From contig WHVA01000449.1 in the NCBI GenBank assembly GCA_015179125.1, positions 1 through 64,000 on the forward strand: a stretch of DNA of 64,000 nucleotides. Direction: 5' to 3'. Source of the stretch: Gautieria morchelliformis (Eukaryota > Basidiomycota > Agaricomycetes > Gomphales > Gomphaceae). The notes beneath the pieces were generated by a model that was not told the origin of the DNA, made no database searches, and saw nothing but the letters and a program-made list of their open reading frames with translations. Position 1 is the stretch's first letter, and every line of letters begins with the position of its first letter. This document shows positions 1 through 11,694 of the stretch, piece by piece. A program made the translations under genes and the position numbers.

Positions 1-604
1 ATGTCCCTTCGCCTCGGGGAGGCTGATGCTGCACAACACCGTCATCGCCGTCAGCGCATACAGAACAGACAGACACGCGCATTCCGCCATCCCGTGACGG
101 TCTCGAGTGCGTGCTTACTGTCCTCGAAACGCTTCGGATGATTTCATAGCTTGGCACTCACAATCTATCCACACGTAAGGAAATTGCAAGCTCTCTATTT
201 TATGCAGTATCCGGCAGGCTGTTTGATGTCACCATGCATTGCATAGTCCTCGGTCCCTGTTACTGCGGCCAGACCATACAGCAGTTGAGATAATAAGTCC
301 ACGCTTCGAGTGACGCGTCTTTCACGTGACGTCCTGTACTGTATTGCATTGCCGGTGGCTGATGAAGCGCCGAACACTGTCGAACGACCATGTCCGCAAG
401 GCGCTCGAAAGCGCCCCCGAGCAATCTCAGCGTGCTCGCGGGTATAGAGTACGTTCTTCGTGCGCAGCCCAGCACCTTCCACTTAGTTTTCTTCCAGACA
501 GGACCGTTCTCACCACCTTACAGGCTCCTTCCTCCCTGCAACGCGAGTCTGCGTCCTTCTTTCTAGTCCTGTTTTTTTTTTATCTCTAACCGCCGTGTCT
601 GCAG
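1..604. other. Upstream flank of the ceramide synthase gene
   Basis: I see no confident gene here. A branch-point-like ctaac and a tgcag acceptor at 586-604 look like the end of an intron just before the first recognisable codons of the ceramide synthase. A short first exon carrying the start ATG therefore probably lies somewhere in about 300-570, but I could not fix it. The rest may be promoter. Confidence 0.4.
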
Positions 605-2239
605 CCCTACAGGTTCAAACACACCCGTGAATGGCTCTCTGCCATCCTCGCGCTCAGCATCCCCGGCCTTGCGCTCGGCACCCATCCTCCAGCCGTTCGC
701 CCGCTTCTCCTCGGATTCAGACGGCCTATGGTCGGATTTCAGGAGCATGCGCTGGATGCGTGTCCCAGAATCGTCTTTCAAGATGCTCATCTATCCCGTC
801 ATCTTCTATGCCAACTACCGCTTTCTCCAGGCCTGGAATCTCGTCCCACCCGACTGGTACAACCCATTTGAGCCCCTCCTCTTCATTTCCCATCGCATTC
901 CCGACTCGTCTCCCGACTCCCCTCGCTACCAGAAAGGGTACCTAGACCTTCCCTTCATCGCGTTTTATGTCATCGTGTGGTCATTCATACGCCAAGCGTT
1001 GACATTATACGTCTTCCATCCAATAGCCCGTTGGTTTGGAATATACAAGCCATCAAAATTAGACCGTTTTGGAGAGCAAGGATATGCGATCGCATATTAC
1101 TCTTTCATGGCCCTCCTTGGCCTAGTGAGCAACTCTTTTCGAGATCCGTCTTGGTCCGCTGAACAGTGTGTCTAGCGTGTCATGTCGGAATCCAAGACAT
1201 GGTGGTACCGCACGGAGCACTTCTGGCTAGGTTCGCCTGTTTTCCCAGCTACTTAATACTCTCACCTCCCTTCAGAGTATCCGTACTGGCAGATGACGCC
1301 TCTCATGAAGACTTACTACCTCCTACACTCGGCGTACTGGATACAGCAATTTCTCATCCTCGTCTTGGGACTCGAGAAACCACGCAAGGACTTTACGGAG
1401 CTTGTAGGGCACCACATTGTGACGCTCTGGTTAATCGGGTAAGAGTCCCAATGTCATGCACGTGTGTGCTTTCTCAGGAGATTCGTGATCCTACAGATGG
1501 AGCTATCTTATCAACCTCACTCCCATCGGCAACGCGGTCTTTCTCAGCATGGATTCTTCTGACTCCGTCTTCGCAGTATGTTGACGCTTGCGGTATACTA
1601 TATATGCAAACCTCCGTGACCTCGCTTTTCCCAGCTCGCAAAAATATTCAATTATCTCGGATTCGAAAAAACCAAAAACTTCACTTTCGCGTGCTTTATG
1701 GGCGTGTGGACGTGCGCGGACGTCCTGCTCATATCCCACTCAGTTCTCTGACCGTGAACACAGATACTTCCGCCATTGGCTCAACCTCCTCATGCTATGG
1801 TCCGTCTGGACAGAATTTGACCTCATTCCGTACGTATGAACATTCGCACGTGATCCCCAACACTCATGGCACATACAGCGAGCATGCAAAGCAATGGAAC
1901 CCCGCCGAAGGCGTGTGGTTCCCGTACTGGATGAAGTACCAAGTATTTGTACCCCTTCTAGCGCTGCAAATCGTCAACCTCTTCTGGTACTTCCTCATAT
2001 GGCGTGTCCTCCTGCGGTGAGTGTGTCTCTATAATCATGGCTTCATTCGGACATTCGTTCTTCTTACGTGGCGATAACACAGGGGCATATTTGTGTCGAA
2101 AATTGACGATGAACGTTCTGATGACGAGGGCGAAGCAGACGAAACAGGACATGAAACCGCGCCAAATGGTCCTGCGATGGCCAACGGCTCTGTCGGCCCG
2201 TTACAGAGTTCTGGCGATTACGATGACAAGGACGACTGA
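605..2239 (+). CDS. LAG1: Ceramide synthase, LAG1/LAC1 family (TLC domain)
   Basis: Predicted multi-pass ER enzyme that N-acylates sphingoid bases with fatty acyl-CoA to make ceramide. Eight exons can be joined: 605-1124, 1176-1230, 1276-1438, 1497-1575, 1635-1711, 1764-1829, 1879-2016 and 2083-2239. The introns are 45-66 nt, all gt...ag, and the frame is kept throughout, giving at least 418 codons, close to the usual family length. The TLC signature is present: a His-His pair at 1410-1415 (context [11 protein letters not shown]) and DSSD encoded at 1552-1563. Hydrophobic helices include [25 protein letters not shown] and [19 protein letters not shown]. The C-terminus is acidic ([13 protein letters not shown], ending DYDDKDD), as in fungal LAG1 proteins. 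The true start is unresolved: the first exon shown opens without an ATG, so an upstream exon is likely. Family assignment is firm; the exact N-terminus is not. Confidence 0.92.
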
Positions 2240-3670
2240 CTCCAGTCGGCACCTTATCTGGACGCCTGGATATCATCTGCCGCTACCTCCGCTCGCGATG
2301 ACAGATCTATCCCGACGTGTGCTGGGATGGGTGTTACAGAAGTGTGGCTGCACATAAGTATTTGGCGGTGTATGTATGTGATGTTAACAAATAGTCACGC
2401 ATTTGTTTTGAGTTTTTAGGCGCCGGCACCTTGCTTTGAGCCGGCCTCCCTCGAGCTGTCAAGGTTACGTACATCACCATTCTGTAAAATGTTTCACGTC
2501 GACAGAATGTTGCGCGCCATTGGCTCCAGATCTGCGGTAAGTACTGGGCGCTTCGGCGTCGGCCAAATATTCTAGGACCATCTCCCCAATTTGCCTCAAA
2601 CTCCGTTGGGATCAAGTTCGCGAAATATTTCAGCCTCAACCCTCCATATTACCACCGATCACAGTTAGGATGGGGTTCATCAGGGAAAAAGGAGTAGTCG
2701 TGATGCCGATAGACTACCCCTGTTTCTCTGATGTTAAATGGAGGCAATGCGCCAGTGCTGTATGGAGCTCAGCGACGTGGTGGACGGTCACGGTGGTCTG
2801 ATCGCGCGCGAGAAACCCGGCAAAAGCCAGGCCCACCGAGGACAAGACAAGCCCATCGATTCGCGCCTCCAGACGTCAAAAGCTAGAAAACACTCTCCAA
2901 ACGTCCGTCATTTGAGTAGTCAAGCTTCACGCCTCTAATACACACGCCGCCCCGTACTCCTCACAAGAAAATTCACGGAAAAACCCAGAACAGAAAGAAG
3001 AAAAAAAACACCTCGTCATGCACTGATCCCATCGTCCGTGGCTCCTAGTGATACAAAAAAAAAAAGCAATGCGATGCGATGCGACTCGGGTACGTATATA
3101 TCAGTGGTGCGGTGGTGCGGGGCATGAGAAAAGCAAGGGAAGGGGGACGCGCGAGCGAGGGAAAGCAGGAGGATGCAGACAGCGATTGTATTCGAATCGA
3201 GAGCATGAGCAGAACGGGATGCAGTCCAAGACTCATATGAGGAGAGAAAGGCGCGGGCACCACTCCCGTGCTCGGCGTGCGTGCGTGCGTGTACGATGAT
3301 TAGTACTATATTGAGGGGGTAAAGTATTTCTTTTTTATATATTTTTGTTGCGGCGTGTGTTTGCAATCCTTGGTTTGGTTAGGGTGGGCGCGTGTGTTTG
3401 GTGAGTGTCTCGGTGAGTCCTTGGGAACGTACGTATACATGTGGGGGGAGTGGGAACGAAACATCGGTGTTCCAGGGAGCTTCGACGTCGTGTGCGGGCG
3501 CATGGGGGGCTCGTGTGTAGGCGTTGCAAGGCGGGATGGGATGTCCGGAGAATATACAACGTGGGCATGGGCACGTATAAGTAAGACGAACACGGGCCAT
3601 CAGATTAGGGAGTCGAGACACCGTCACGGCGTCGCACGCCGTGCCGCAGTCGAGAGCGGCGCGGACCAAA
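2240..3670. other. Intergenic region between convergent genes
   Basis: This region lies between the 3' ends of the ceramide synthase and white-collar genes. It contains short A-rich runs (around 3001-3065) and G-rich stretches, presumably 3' UTRs. I see no supported gene. Short open frames here have no recognisable content. Confidence 0.5.
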
Positions 3671-6600
3671 TCACGGAGGACGCGTCACCTCCGGCAGCTC
3701 CTCCATCATCTCCTCCCTCGTCCGCTTGTGTGGTATATTCGGCATACAGGACATTATCTGTGCATGCGCATCTCTCCCTCCTCCAGCTCCAAACCCGGAC
3801 TCTTCCGCTCTCCCTGCCGCCGTGCCCCGCGAGCTGGCACCGGCATCCCCGCCCCGTCTCCTCCCGTACGACCGCCGCGTCGTCGTCGTCGTCGTCGTTG
3901 TCGTCAGCCGCTCAGCGCCGGCCCGGCCGCGCAGATGCGCCCCCCGCCCGCGCGTCCCGGGGACGCTTTGCATACGCTCCAGCCGCGCCACCTCCCCGCG
4001 CATGCGCTCGTTCTCGAACCGGAGGCGCGTGAGCGAGTACTGCCAGCTGGTTTCCGAGGGCGCAGTCGTCGGCGACGGCAAGGACGTGGAGGCGGAGGCG
4101 GACGCCGATGCGGAGAACGGGGATGCGGGGGAGGAGGGGAAGGATGCGGGAGACGGGGGTAAGGACAGCGTATCAAGCTCGGCAAAAATGTTACCCCGCG
4201 AGGGGCGGGGCGTTCGTGAGCGGGTGTGGGTGTGCTGGGGCGAGTCAGTGGACCGGGATGGCAGTGCTGCCGATGGCGACGACCTCAGCGAGGTCTGGCC
4301 ACCGTGCGTATCTACGCCTGCGTCTGCCCCGGCAACACCCTCGCCCAACAGAAGCATCTGAAACACCACCTTGCCCGGCACTGCCGGGGCGCGCCTTGCC
4401 TCTTCCTCACTCATGACGCCCTGTTCTCTGTCCCGGGGCTGGGCGATGAAACGGAGTTCGACGGGAATCGGGCGAGGCGCCGCCACCCCCGCACCCGCAC
4501 CCATACCGGACACGGACACGTCTCCTGTCCCGTCGCGCTGCACGTCCCCGCCCCCTTGTCTCTGCCTGTCTCCGTTTGCACTCTCCAGCCCCTCCGCGTG
4601 CACCGTGCGGGCATTCTGCGCCCTGACTGCGCCCCACCGCTGCATATAGCACCGCACCCGTCGCACCTCGTCCCGCTCCATCCGCGTGCTCGCACACGCC
4701 GCCCCCGCTAGCACCTCGCCCACCCGCCGCACGTCGGAGGGGAGGAGGAGCGCGGAGAGGGAGTGGCCGACTAGCACGGCGCGCGCTGCGTCTAGTGCCG
4801 GGCCCGTGAGGCGGGCTGAGCCGCACGGGGCGTGCGTATACCCGAGCATTTGCGCGCCCCCGGGGCTCGCTGACAGTATGATCCCGCTGGGCGAGACGAG
4901 GCCCCAGCACTCCGGCCTCTGATCCATTCCCACGCTCCCGTCGCTCAGCCCCTCGCCCACGCTGTCCACCACGCCCCACCCCAGCTTGCCCACGCCTACC
5001 CGCCTGCCGACGAGCACGACCGCCTTCCGCCCCTTGCCCGGCTCCACGTGCAGCCGCCCCCGCGCCTCGAGCCAGACGTACCCGCCTCTGGTCTTGTGCG
5101 CGGCGCGGAAGAGGAGGGAGATGGACTTTGGCGGCGGCGGCGAGGGCGGGAGGAGGATGATGGGGTGCGGGTGGCCAGGGATGTGGGCGGGGTGGGGCGG
5201 CACGTTGTGCGCGAGGGTTGACGATGCATCCTTCAGCTTCCGCATGAGCGGCACGACGTCCGCGGGGTGGCACAGCCGCGCAATGCTCTTCCCCACGAGC
5301 TCCGCCGCGTCGTACCCCAGCACGCGTGTGACTGCGGGCGCGACGTAGAGGAGTGTGCCCTTGAGGGATACGACGTGTATGAAGTCTGGGGAATGCAACG
5401 GATGCATCAGTCGAAACAAACGCCAACGGGCCAGCGAGGTGTGAGGCAGCGCGGGAGGCCTGCGTGGAGAGTCGGGCGTACGCACCGTCCATATTCTCAA
5501 GCAACATCGCGTGCAGCTCTGCCCGATCCCCGTCCCTCGCGCCCTTGGCCCCCACCTCTGCGTGCGAGGCACCCGTGCCCACAACCGGAGTAACGCCCGC
5601 AGCGCCGCCCGCTGCCCCGCCGGCTGCACTGACGCCCCTCACCTTCCTCACCACGTCCATCATATCCGCACTAACGCCCTTACCTCTTCTCACGCCCGGC
5701 GCACCCAACACTCCCGGCGCCACACTCCCCACACCGCCATAGCCATACGCGTCCGCGGCGGCGTAGCCCGGTGCATTCCCCGGCTCATGGCCAGGCGCAA
5801 TCGTCTGCGAATAATTCACTATATAACTCCCGTCGCGGAGTTTTTCTAATATCGCATTTGGCTGCTCCGCGAGGTCGACCTGAAACCCCACGCAGTGCGT
5901 GATCTCCTCGTCTGCGTCCGCGTCGTTCTCGCGCGCGCCGGCGGCGTAGGGATGCGCCGAATAGTCCTCCGGCGCGGAGATGGGGATGCACGTGACGAGG
6001 TTGACGAACGCGGTCCCGTCTTTGCGGTAGTTTATGAGGCTGGCCTGGCACTCTTTTTCTTGGAGGAGGGACTTGCGCATGTGGTGCACGGCGGAGGGGG
6101 CGGTGTGGCGGCGGGGGGCGCCGCGGGCGAGCTGGCCGGTGGGGTGTTGGAGGAAGCGGCAGTTGCGCCCGAGGACTTCGGGGGCGGTGTAACCTGTTAG
6201 GCTGGGCAAGGGGGTCAGCGGGGTAAAAGGTGGGGCGGAGAGAGACGGGGCACGCACCGTGTGAAGGTAGGACTAGCATACACGATCGGGGCATCGACCC
6301 TCCTCAAGTCGGCGACGACAAAGCTGCACGTCATGTCGACGGGGCCGAGCATGATCTTGGGGTTGGGGCGCGTTGCGACCTTTGCGAGGATGCGGAGCAT
6401 GTCGAAGCCGGAGGCAGAGTAGAGAGGGAGGCCGGTGGGTGGGAGGGGTGGGAGGGGCGCGGTGGGGTCTTGCGGGTTCGGGGTTGGGAGGGCGAGAAAG
6501 GGGTGGGCGGGGAGAGCGGGTTGGGAGAGGGAAGTGGAGGGTGTGTTGGCGAGGGTGCGCTGGTGGTGGAGGAGGGCGCGTCGGTCATGTAGGGCGTCGC

Positions 6601-6989
6601 TGGGCGGGGTGAAGGGGAGCGTGTCCATTGGCGGGGAGTCAAACTCGAACGGACGGGGTGCATGTAACGATGGCTGCTCTGCAGGCATATCTGTATATTC
6701 TTTCGACAGGCCAGGTTGACACTGGTCGTACCTGGGCCGTGTGAGAACGAACTAAGCATGGAGCAGCACGGGGCACACACCAATATTTATCGTACTCGGA
6801 CCACGCGTGTGGTCCTTGACCATACATGCCAGGGAGCACTTCCGCACCACCACCACGAGCCAGACTGGGCGTGCCGCCGAGCACGAAATGCGGGATCTGG
6901 AACTGGACGGTGGAGCCGGTGCGAAGAAAAGCGAGCTGGCGGTCGTAGTCGTCTTGCTCGTCCGGGTACGGGTGCAGGTTCTGGTCCAT
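3671..6989 (-). CDS. wc-1: White-collar-1-like blue-light receptor (LOV + PAS)
   Basis: Predicted flavin-binding blue-light sensor and transcription regulator, partner of WC-2. Four exons on the minus strand: 6989-6781, 6731-6258, 6201-5486 and 5385-3671, with introns of 49, 56 and 100 nt; the product is 1037 residues. The N-terminus begins MDQNLHPYPDEQDDYDRQ. The LOV domain (about residues 190-330) has the flavin-adduct cysteine motif GRNCRFLQHP, formed across the second intron, and the LOV strand ITHCVGFQVDL. A second PAS follows at about 466-590 (DFIHVVSLKGTLLYVAP, GGYVWLEARGRL) and a third at about 625-720 (CWGLVSPSGIILSASPGG). A short coiled-coil-like segment (RFENERMRGEVARLERM) and a Thr run lie near the C-terminus. 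No GATA zinc finger is present, as is usual in basidiomycete WC-1 (Dst1 of Coprinopsis), where WC-2 supplies DNA binding. The reading frame is intact. GC content is high and several antisense frames are open by chance. Confidence 0.93.
3878..3904 (-). repeat. CGT trinucleotide run encoding polythreonine in WC-1
   Basis: Nine triplets (one variant) read as ACG/ACA Thr codons near the C-terminus of the white-collar protein. It is a coding microsatellite, likely variable in length between strains. Confidence 0.85.
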
Positions 6990-8741
6990 GATGGTGGTGG
7001 GGAAGAAGAAGGAGTGAGAGCGGCAAACTTATGACAAGCACCGTGTTCATCTAATCCAGACTCCGACGGACCGATGGTTATCAGATTACGAGATTATCGC
7101 AATTGTACAGGCGAGCGTGCGAACTGCGGCCGTAAAAGGGAAAATGTGCTGCGGGCGGCTATGAATGGCTAGTCCCCGCATCGATCATGGGAGCCGGGAA
7201 CACGGCTCCCCCGCATTCGAGCTCCGCGCGCCGTGCCGGCCGAGTGATCCGTGCTGCGCGGGGCCGCTGCGTCTTCTACGGCGGATCCACGACATGCAGC
7301 ACACCGTTTCAGCTGCACGCACGTTGAACGGCTGCGGCCCTGTACGGATCTCCTGTCGCGTTTCCACTGGAAATGCACATGGACCTGCCCTTTCGTGCGA
7401 CACGCCGCGCCTGCAATTGCATATCGATGTCAGAACGCGGACACTATTTGATCTATGGCGGTGCCCGTGTCCTTCGCGTCGTATTAACTTCCATTTAATC
7501 TGGGGCACAGGCAGGCGTCGGCGGTGCGTGGAGAATCCACTGAACGTGGGTGGTATCAGGCGATTTTCTCACTCGCCGTGGCGCAATTCAATAAGTCCTT
7601 CTTGCATCAGTTCAATTCTCATCTTCTCCCCCGCAGCCCTCAAAATCCGGTCTCTTCATCTCCGCATACACATGCCCGCCACCGCCGCGTTTCCCACTGA
7701 ATCCACACCAGGTCCCGCCGATGCCGCCGCGTACCGTTTTCCATCACTTTCCACATCGCCACCCCCTCTGCTACCGTCATATACAGTACGAACCCTATAA
7801 TCCCGCTCCCTGCGCCTCTAGGGGTTAGACTGGACTTGTACACCGTATTCCTCCTTCCGTGTCCAAACCAGTAAAACGACGGAGAAATGATGGCGTGTTT
7901 CAGAAAGGGGATGGTCTGGGCCGGGCTAAATCACGGCTACGTATTTCCTAATTCAGCGTCGCAGTATCTTTCACTCGGGGGATCTTCCATCAGTGACTAA
8001 TCACTCACGTACATACACAGCTGCGCCGCTCACCGACATGCTGACTCGGACTACCAGCGCCAGCGGGTCCGGTCACGGACGTGGGGCCATGGGATATGCC
8101 CTCCGACACCGGTGCCGTCAAATGGTTTGTCAAAACGGCGCCGGCCGTCAAGTCTATACAACACGGGTGCAACCATACTGTCCGGCAGCATTCTCACGTT
8201 GTGCGCTTACATAAATTTTCCGCTCTGAGCCTGAATTCTCGATGACGCCTTCACTTGCGCCGACCGACACGGACTTAACGCCCTCTTGGCGACGACAAAG
8301 TCAACGTTCGCTGTCATGGAGATTGGAGAATTGCCATGCGGACGCGGATAGGCGATCGTAGCTATACGTGGCCTGGGAAATTACAGACTTACTACTGGAG
8401 ATGGAGGTCCACAAATGTGCTAATCTCGCGAGATGTGTACGAGTGTCAGCACGAGAGTGGGTCGTGAGGGCAATGTACTAACGCGTGGTAGATTCCCCAC
8501 CATCTATCCCCCTTTCCGGGATCGTCCCCTTCTCTCGCCAATTTTAGGTCCCGAGCCGTTCCTTGTGCCCCACCCACTGGCACATCGCCCCTCCGGGCTG
8601 GCGGGGCTGTGCAAGAATTGTCTTCGCGACCCAATATTACGCGTATTCTGGTGCGAGTATAGACTCCCGTCGCGTCTGTCAGCTTCACCAAACTATCCTC
8701 ATCGCAAATTCAACCTTCCAACGATTTGAATACCCATGTGC
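6990..8741. other. Upstream flank of WC-1; no gene recognised
   Basis: Non-repetitive sequence of mixed composition between the white-collar start and the first duplicated segment. It presumably includes the wc-1 promoter. Several open frames up to about 210 codons exist on both strands but show no recognisable protein features, so I do not call them. Confidence 0.5.
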
Positions 8742-11694
8742 GTATGCCACTGAGAACCTACTTACTGTGTACGGCGTGAGATCCAGGTGCGTAATCATGT
8801 GCGAGAGCGCCTGCGAGCGCACCACCATGGCGGATACAGGGAAAGGGGCAAACTCTACCTACGCGACACGAAGAGTGGGTGCTTGTGTACGCGCTTCGAA
8901 GTTCGGTCACGAGCGACGCACGTGTGCTACGCGTCCACATCCGCGATGATGGCAGGGAAGAGTCTTTGTCATTGCCCTTTACACCTGCAACTATGAAAAG
9001 GCTAGATAATTAGGCGAGGTGCTTCAAGGCTTTTATTATATTCAATATCACCAATATCAGTTGACCATCACTGTCAACTTCACAGTCAATAGAATAAGGT
9101 GAGAGCGGTACACCGTGTACGCTTCGCGTAGTTCCTCCCCAAAAACCTGCCCCTGGGCCTTCTAGTCAGCCTATACGTCTTCGCGGCTGTCCTTGAGAAG
9201 GTTGGTGAATTCAGGCAAGCATTCAGAGATTGTCGTAAAGTACCGAAGAGGCGTCATGTAGGTGATTTTGGAACTACCTTTTAGGGATATGCTCGATCTG
9301 CGCGTCTTTTCTGGAAAACTTTCTCGTGGCAGGTCTGCTCTAGCTGCTCCCACTGGCGGACAGTTTCACTTTCAATGCCGTCATTTTGTCATATATGAAC
9401 CCTGTCAAGAAGTTCCCATTGTTGTCCGCAGACTTCTAAAGCATCCCGAAGTTATGGTGTGTCGGACTCGTAGACCTGATCCGATGGCTAGGACGTCTCC
9501 ACCAAGTTTCCTCAGCTCACTCAAACCTGTCCGGTTGGGAGGTAGATGTGGTCCACTTGACCAGTCCATTACTTTGCATCGAAAGTTCAATCTCGAGCAC
9601 TTACATTCACTCTACAGGAGCAATCAGTTGGAAAGCCTCTCCCCCTGGGCTCTCCCCTTCCCTTGGACTGCGCCCGCTCGCTCATTCTGGATAATGTCAC
9701 GGTTGATTGATCAATCGATCAGGCATCGCCCCTCGACTAGTGATGTTCATTTAGCAGCAAAAGGCCCGCTTTTACCACTGGCTTGGAATGTTACACCATT
9801 CATATAGTGCAGCCTTGTCGAGACCATTCCCGAGCTACATAGGGGAGACGAGCTAGGTGCCACGATCCACACCGGGTGTCCTCGCTGCCAGTTGACCATA
9901 TGTTGCCCGACACAGTACTGCAAACTACGGTATGCATGAGCAGCGTGACTGACAGGATGAAAGCGCGACTCAACTCATGACACCAGACTCGGAACATAGC
10001 TCATCAGATCTGGATCCTTCAAGTGGATACATCTTGTACGTCATGGATGAACTGCCAGTGCCACTGGCTGCTTAGGACCGCCTCTTTCAGCAGCTGTAAG
10101 AGTACATGAAGCAATGATTCTATCATCGACATTGGTGAATTAACTTGTCTACTAAAACTCTTCCGGATTTGCTCAGGCTCAAGAACTACGTAGCTGACGA
10201 TCTTACATTGGCACTCTCTTATGTGGCTAACATGGGCCACGGCTAGCTTCAATTACATGTAAACTACGAAGCTTGAAGACTCGAGTGCGGTGCAAAAAAT
10301 CGTGCTTCCTTTATTTTGAGCATCTCCATCCTTCAGAAAATTAGGGCACATCATTATATATCGGAACGTGTATATATGACAAGAAGGATCATACCACTCG
10401 AACTCCCCTTCGTTGAATACACAGACGCAAGAAAGACTGGAGAGGGACTGGTGCGTACATACAAGGTCATACATGACGATGCCAGGTCAAATCCGAATCT
10501 AGGCAAAGATAAGATACGAAACCGAAACGGTATGTAGGTGACGAAGCATATCATAAAATCGTCCGATGGAGGGAAAAATGTATTATGAAACACAACAGTC
10601 CATCCTTTGTATAGAAACGTCCGGGGTTAGAGAGCGAATGTCCACGTGCAGATGTCCTACTAGATCATGAAGAGCGGTTAGCTGATGGGACGAGCCATAA
10701 ACCTAAAACTGCGCAGTGTCAGCAACGTACCTATCATAAGGCGAAGATGCTGTTCAATCGAGCCACAGATCAATGCTGCAAAGCCCATCATTTTCCCGGG
10801 ACCATGTAAGCCATGCTTCGTACGAGAGCTCGTCGTTCACGATGTGGGGGTAGACTTTGCTGGAGAGGACAATGCGGTCGGCCTCGCGACCTGTCTCTGT
10901 CGCCAACGCAGTCACTAGTTCGTCCCATGGGGGCACGGCGGGGAACTCAAAGACATAGGGTGGTTGATGCTGGTCGTGCTGGGATATATACACGTCGAAG
11001 CTGAACAGATCCTGTAGGTAAGCGGTTAGGACGGTAATTGTGGATGCAAGGGGTGACGCACATGACTACCACGGAACAATCCAAAGTTCGGAGCTAGCGA
11101 CATGGTGTCGATGCTGCTGCTCGATAAACTGGCATCTGGGAGGGGGGCTTCTCGTTCGGACTTCTCTAAAGACGAGGCAGACGTGGAGTCGAATTCCTCC
11201 TCTAACCCACCAGGTGTATGGGGCGCTTGGATGAGGGAGTGGGCTGGAGCTCGAGCGAACAGGTCTGAGCTGCCGGCGAGGAAAGGCATCTGTCTCGTAT
11301 TGGTATCTGGCAGGATAGGGATGCCTGTAGCCTCTGAGGTACGGAGCTTGAGCTTAGCGAGGCAGGAGCGTATAGAGTTCTTCAAGTGGGTGAAAGTCAA
11401 CATTATGAGTCGCAAAGGAGAGGGTGAAGGGTCAGAAGACAAGAGGATGGTTCTCTGTACGTTTATGCCACAGTATAAATGGCAGCCTCGATTTTCGGAA
11501 GTTGTAGACATAAGCCGTACTCGAGACATGTCGCGGACAGGCAGCGATCATTGGGGTCCCGAGACCAGGCCCAGCTCCAAGGTAAGATGGCGAAGGGGAA
11601 GGATACAGTACATATCGATCAGTGAGGTAAGTCTCATTCCACAAGGTATAACCATATGGTGAGAGTCAAGACAGGCGTTGTTGGACGCAGTAAA
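8742..11694. repeat. Segmental duplication, copy P (uninterrupted order A-B-C-D)
   Basis: This segment recurs in pieces elsewhere in the window. A (8742-8975) matches 46875-47133 in direct orientation. B (8976-9600) matches 53321-53389 plus 55590-56184, inverted. C (9600-9738) matches 48697-48834, inverted. D (about 9752-11694) matches 60702-62695 in direct orientation, and its right part also matches 62893-64000 inverted. Copy P lacks the Copia X, Copia Y and Pack-type insertions found in copy Q, so it preserves the ancestral order. D carries the orphan two-exon gene. Identity looks like roughly 85-95 percent by eye. Confidence 0.9.
10754..11403 (-). CDS. Unknown two-exon protein, copy 1 of 3
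   Basis: I do not recognise this family. Exon 1 is 11403-11062 and exon 2 is 11011-10754, with a 50-nt gtgcgt...ctacag intron; the product is 199 residues. The start is MLTFTHLKNSIRSC, the first ATG shared by all three copies. Residues 15-114 are Ser/Pro/acid-rich and probably disordered (PHTPGGLEEEFDSTSASS). The exon-2 domain is compact: FDVYISQHDQH, then FEFPAVPPWDELVTALATET, then an acidic-aromatic end (WLTWSREND). The spacing PPWDELVTALATETG-x(4)-IVL is loosely reminiscent of ubiquitin-like or PB1 folds, but this is only an impression. Splice sites and frame are conserved in the copies at 61759-62417 and 63168-63817, which argues for a real gene rather than chance open frames. Function unknown. 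Confidence 0.6.

Noticed and set aside
1166-2020. A 284-codon plus-strand frame overlapping the ceramide synthase
   Set aside because: It reads through introns and is out of frame with the conserved TLC exons.
3641-4711. Several plus-strand open frames of 90-225 codons
   Set aside because: Antisense shadows of the GC-rich WC-1 C-terminus with no domain content.
4407-5485. Continuation of the WC-1 LOV exon frame past the splice donor, Arg/Pro/Ala-rich
   Set aside because: It is the out-of-frame shadow of the fourth exon. The splice at 5485/5386 restores PAS homology (DFIHVVSLKGTLLYVAP).
7165-7800. Plus-strand frame of 211 codons in the WC-1 upstream region
   Set aside because: Cys/Arg-rich random-looking composition, overlapping open frames on the other strand, no recognisable motif or splice support.
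9262-9807. Plus-strand frame (HFVIYEPCQEVPIVVRR...) in segment B/C of copy P
   Set aside because: About 60 codons are also open in copy Q, but the opposite strand is open too, there is no start or domain, and the Q copy is broken by Copia Y and the Pack element. Treated as repeat sequence, not a gene.
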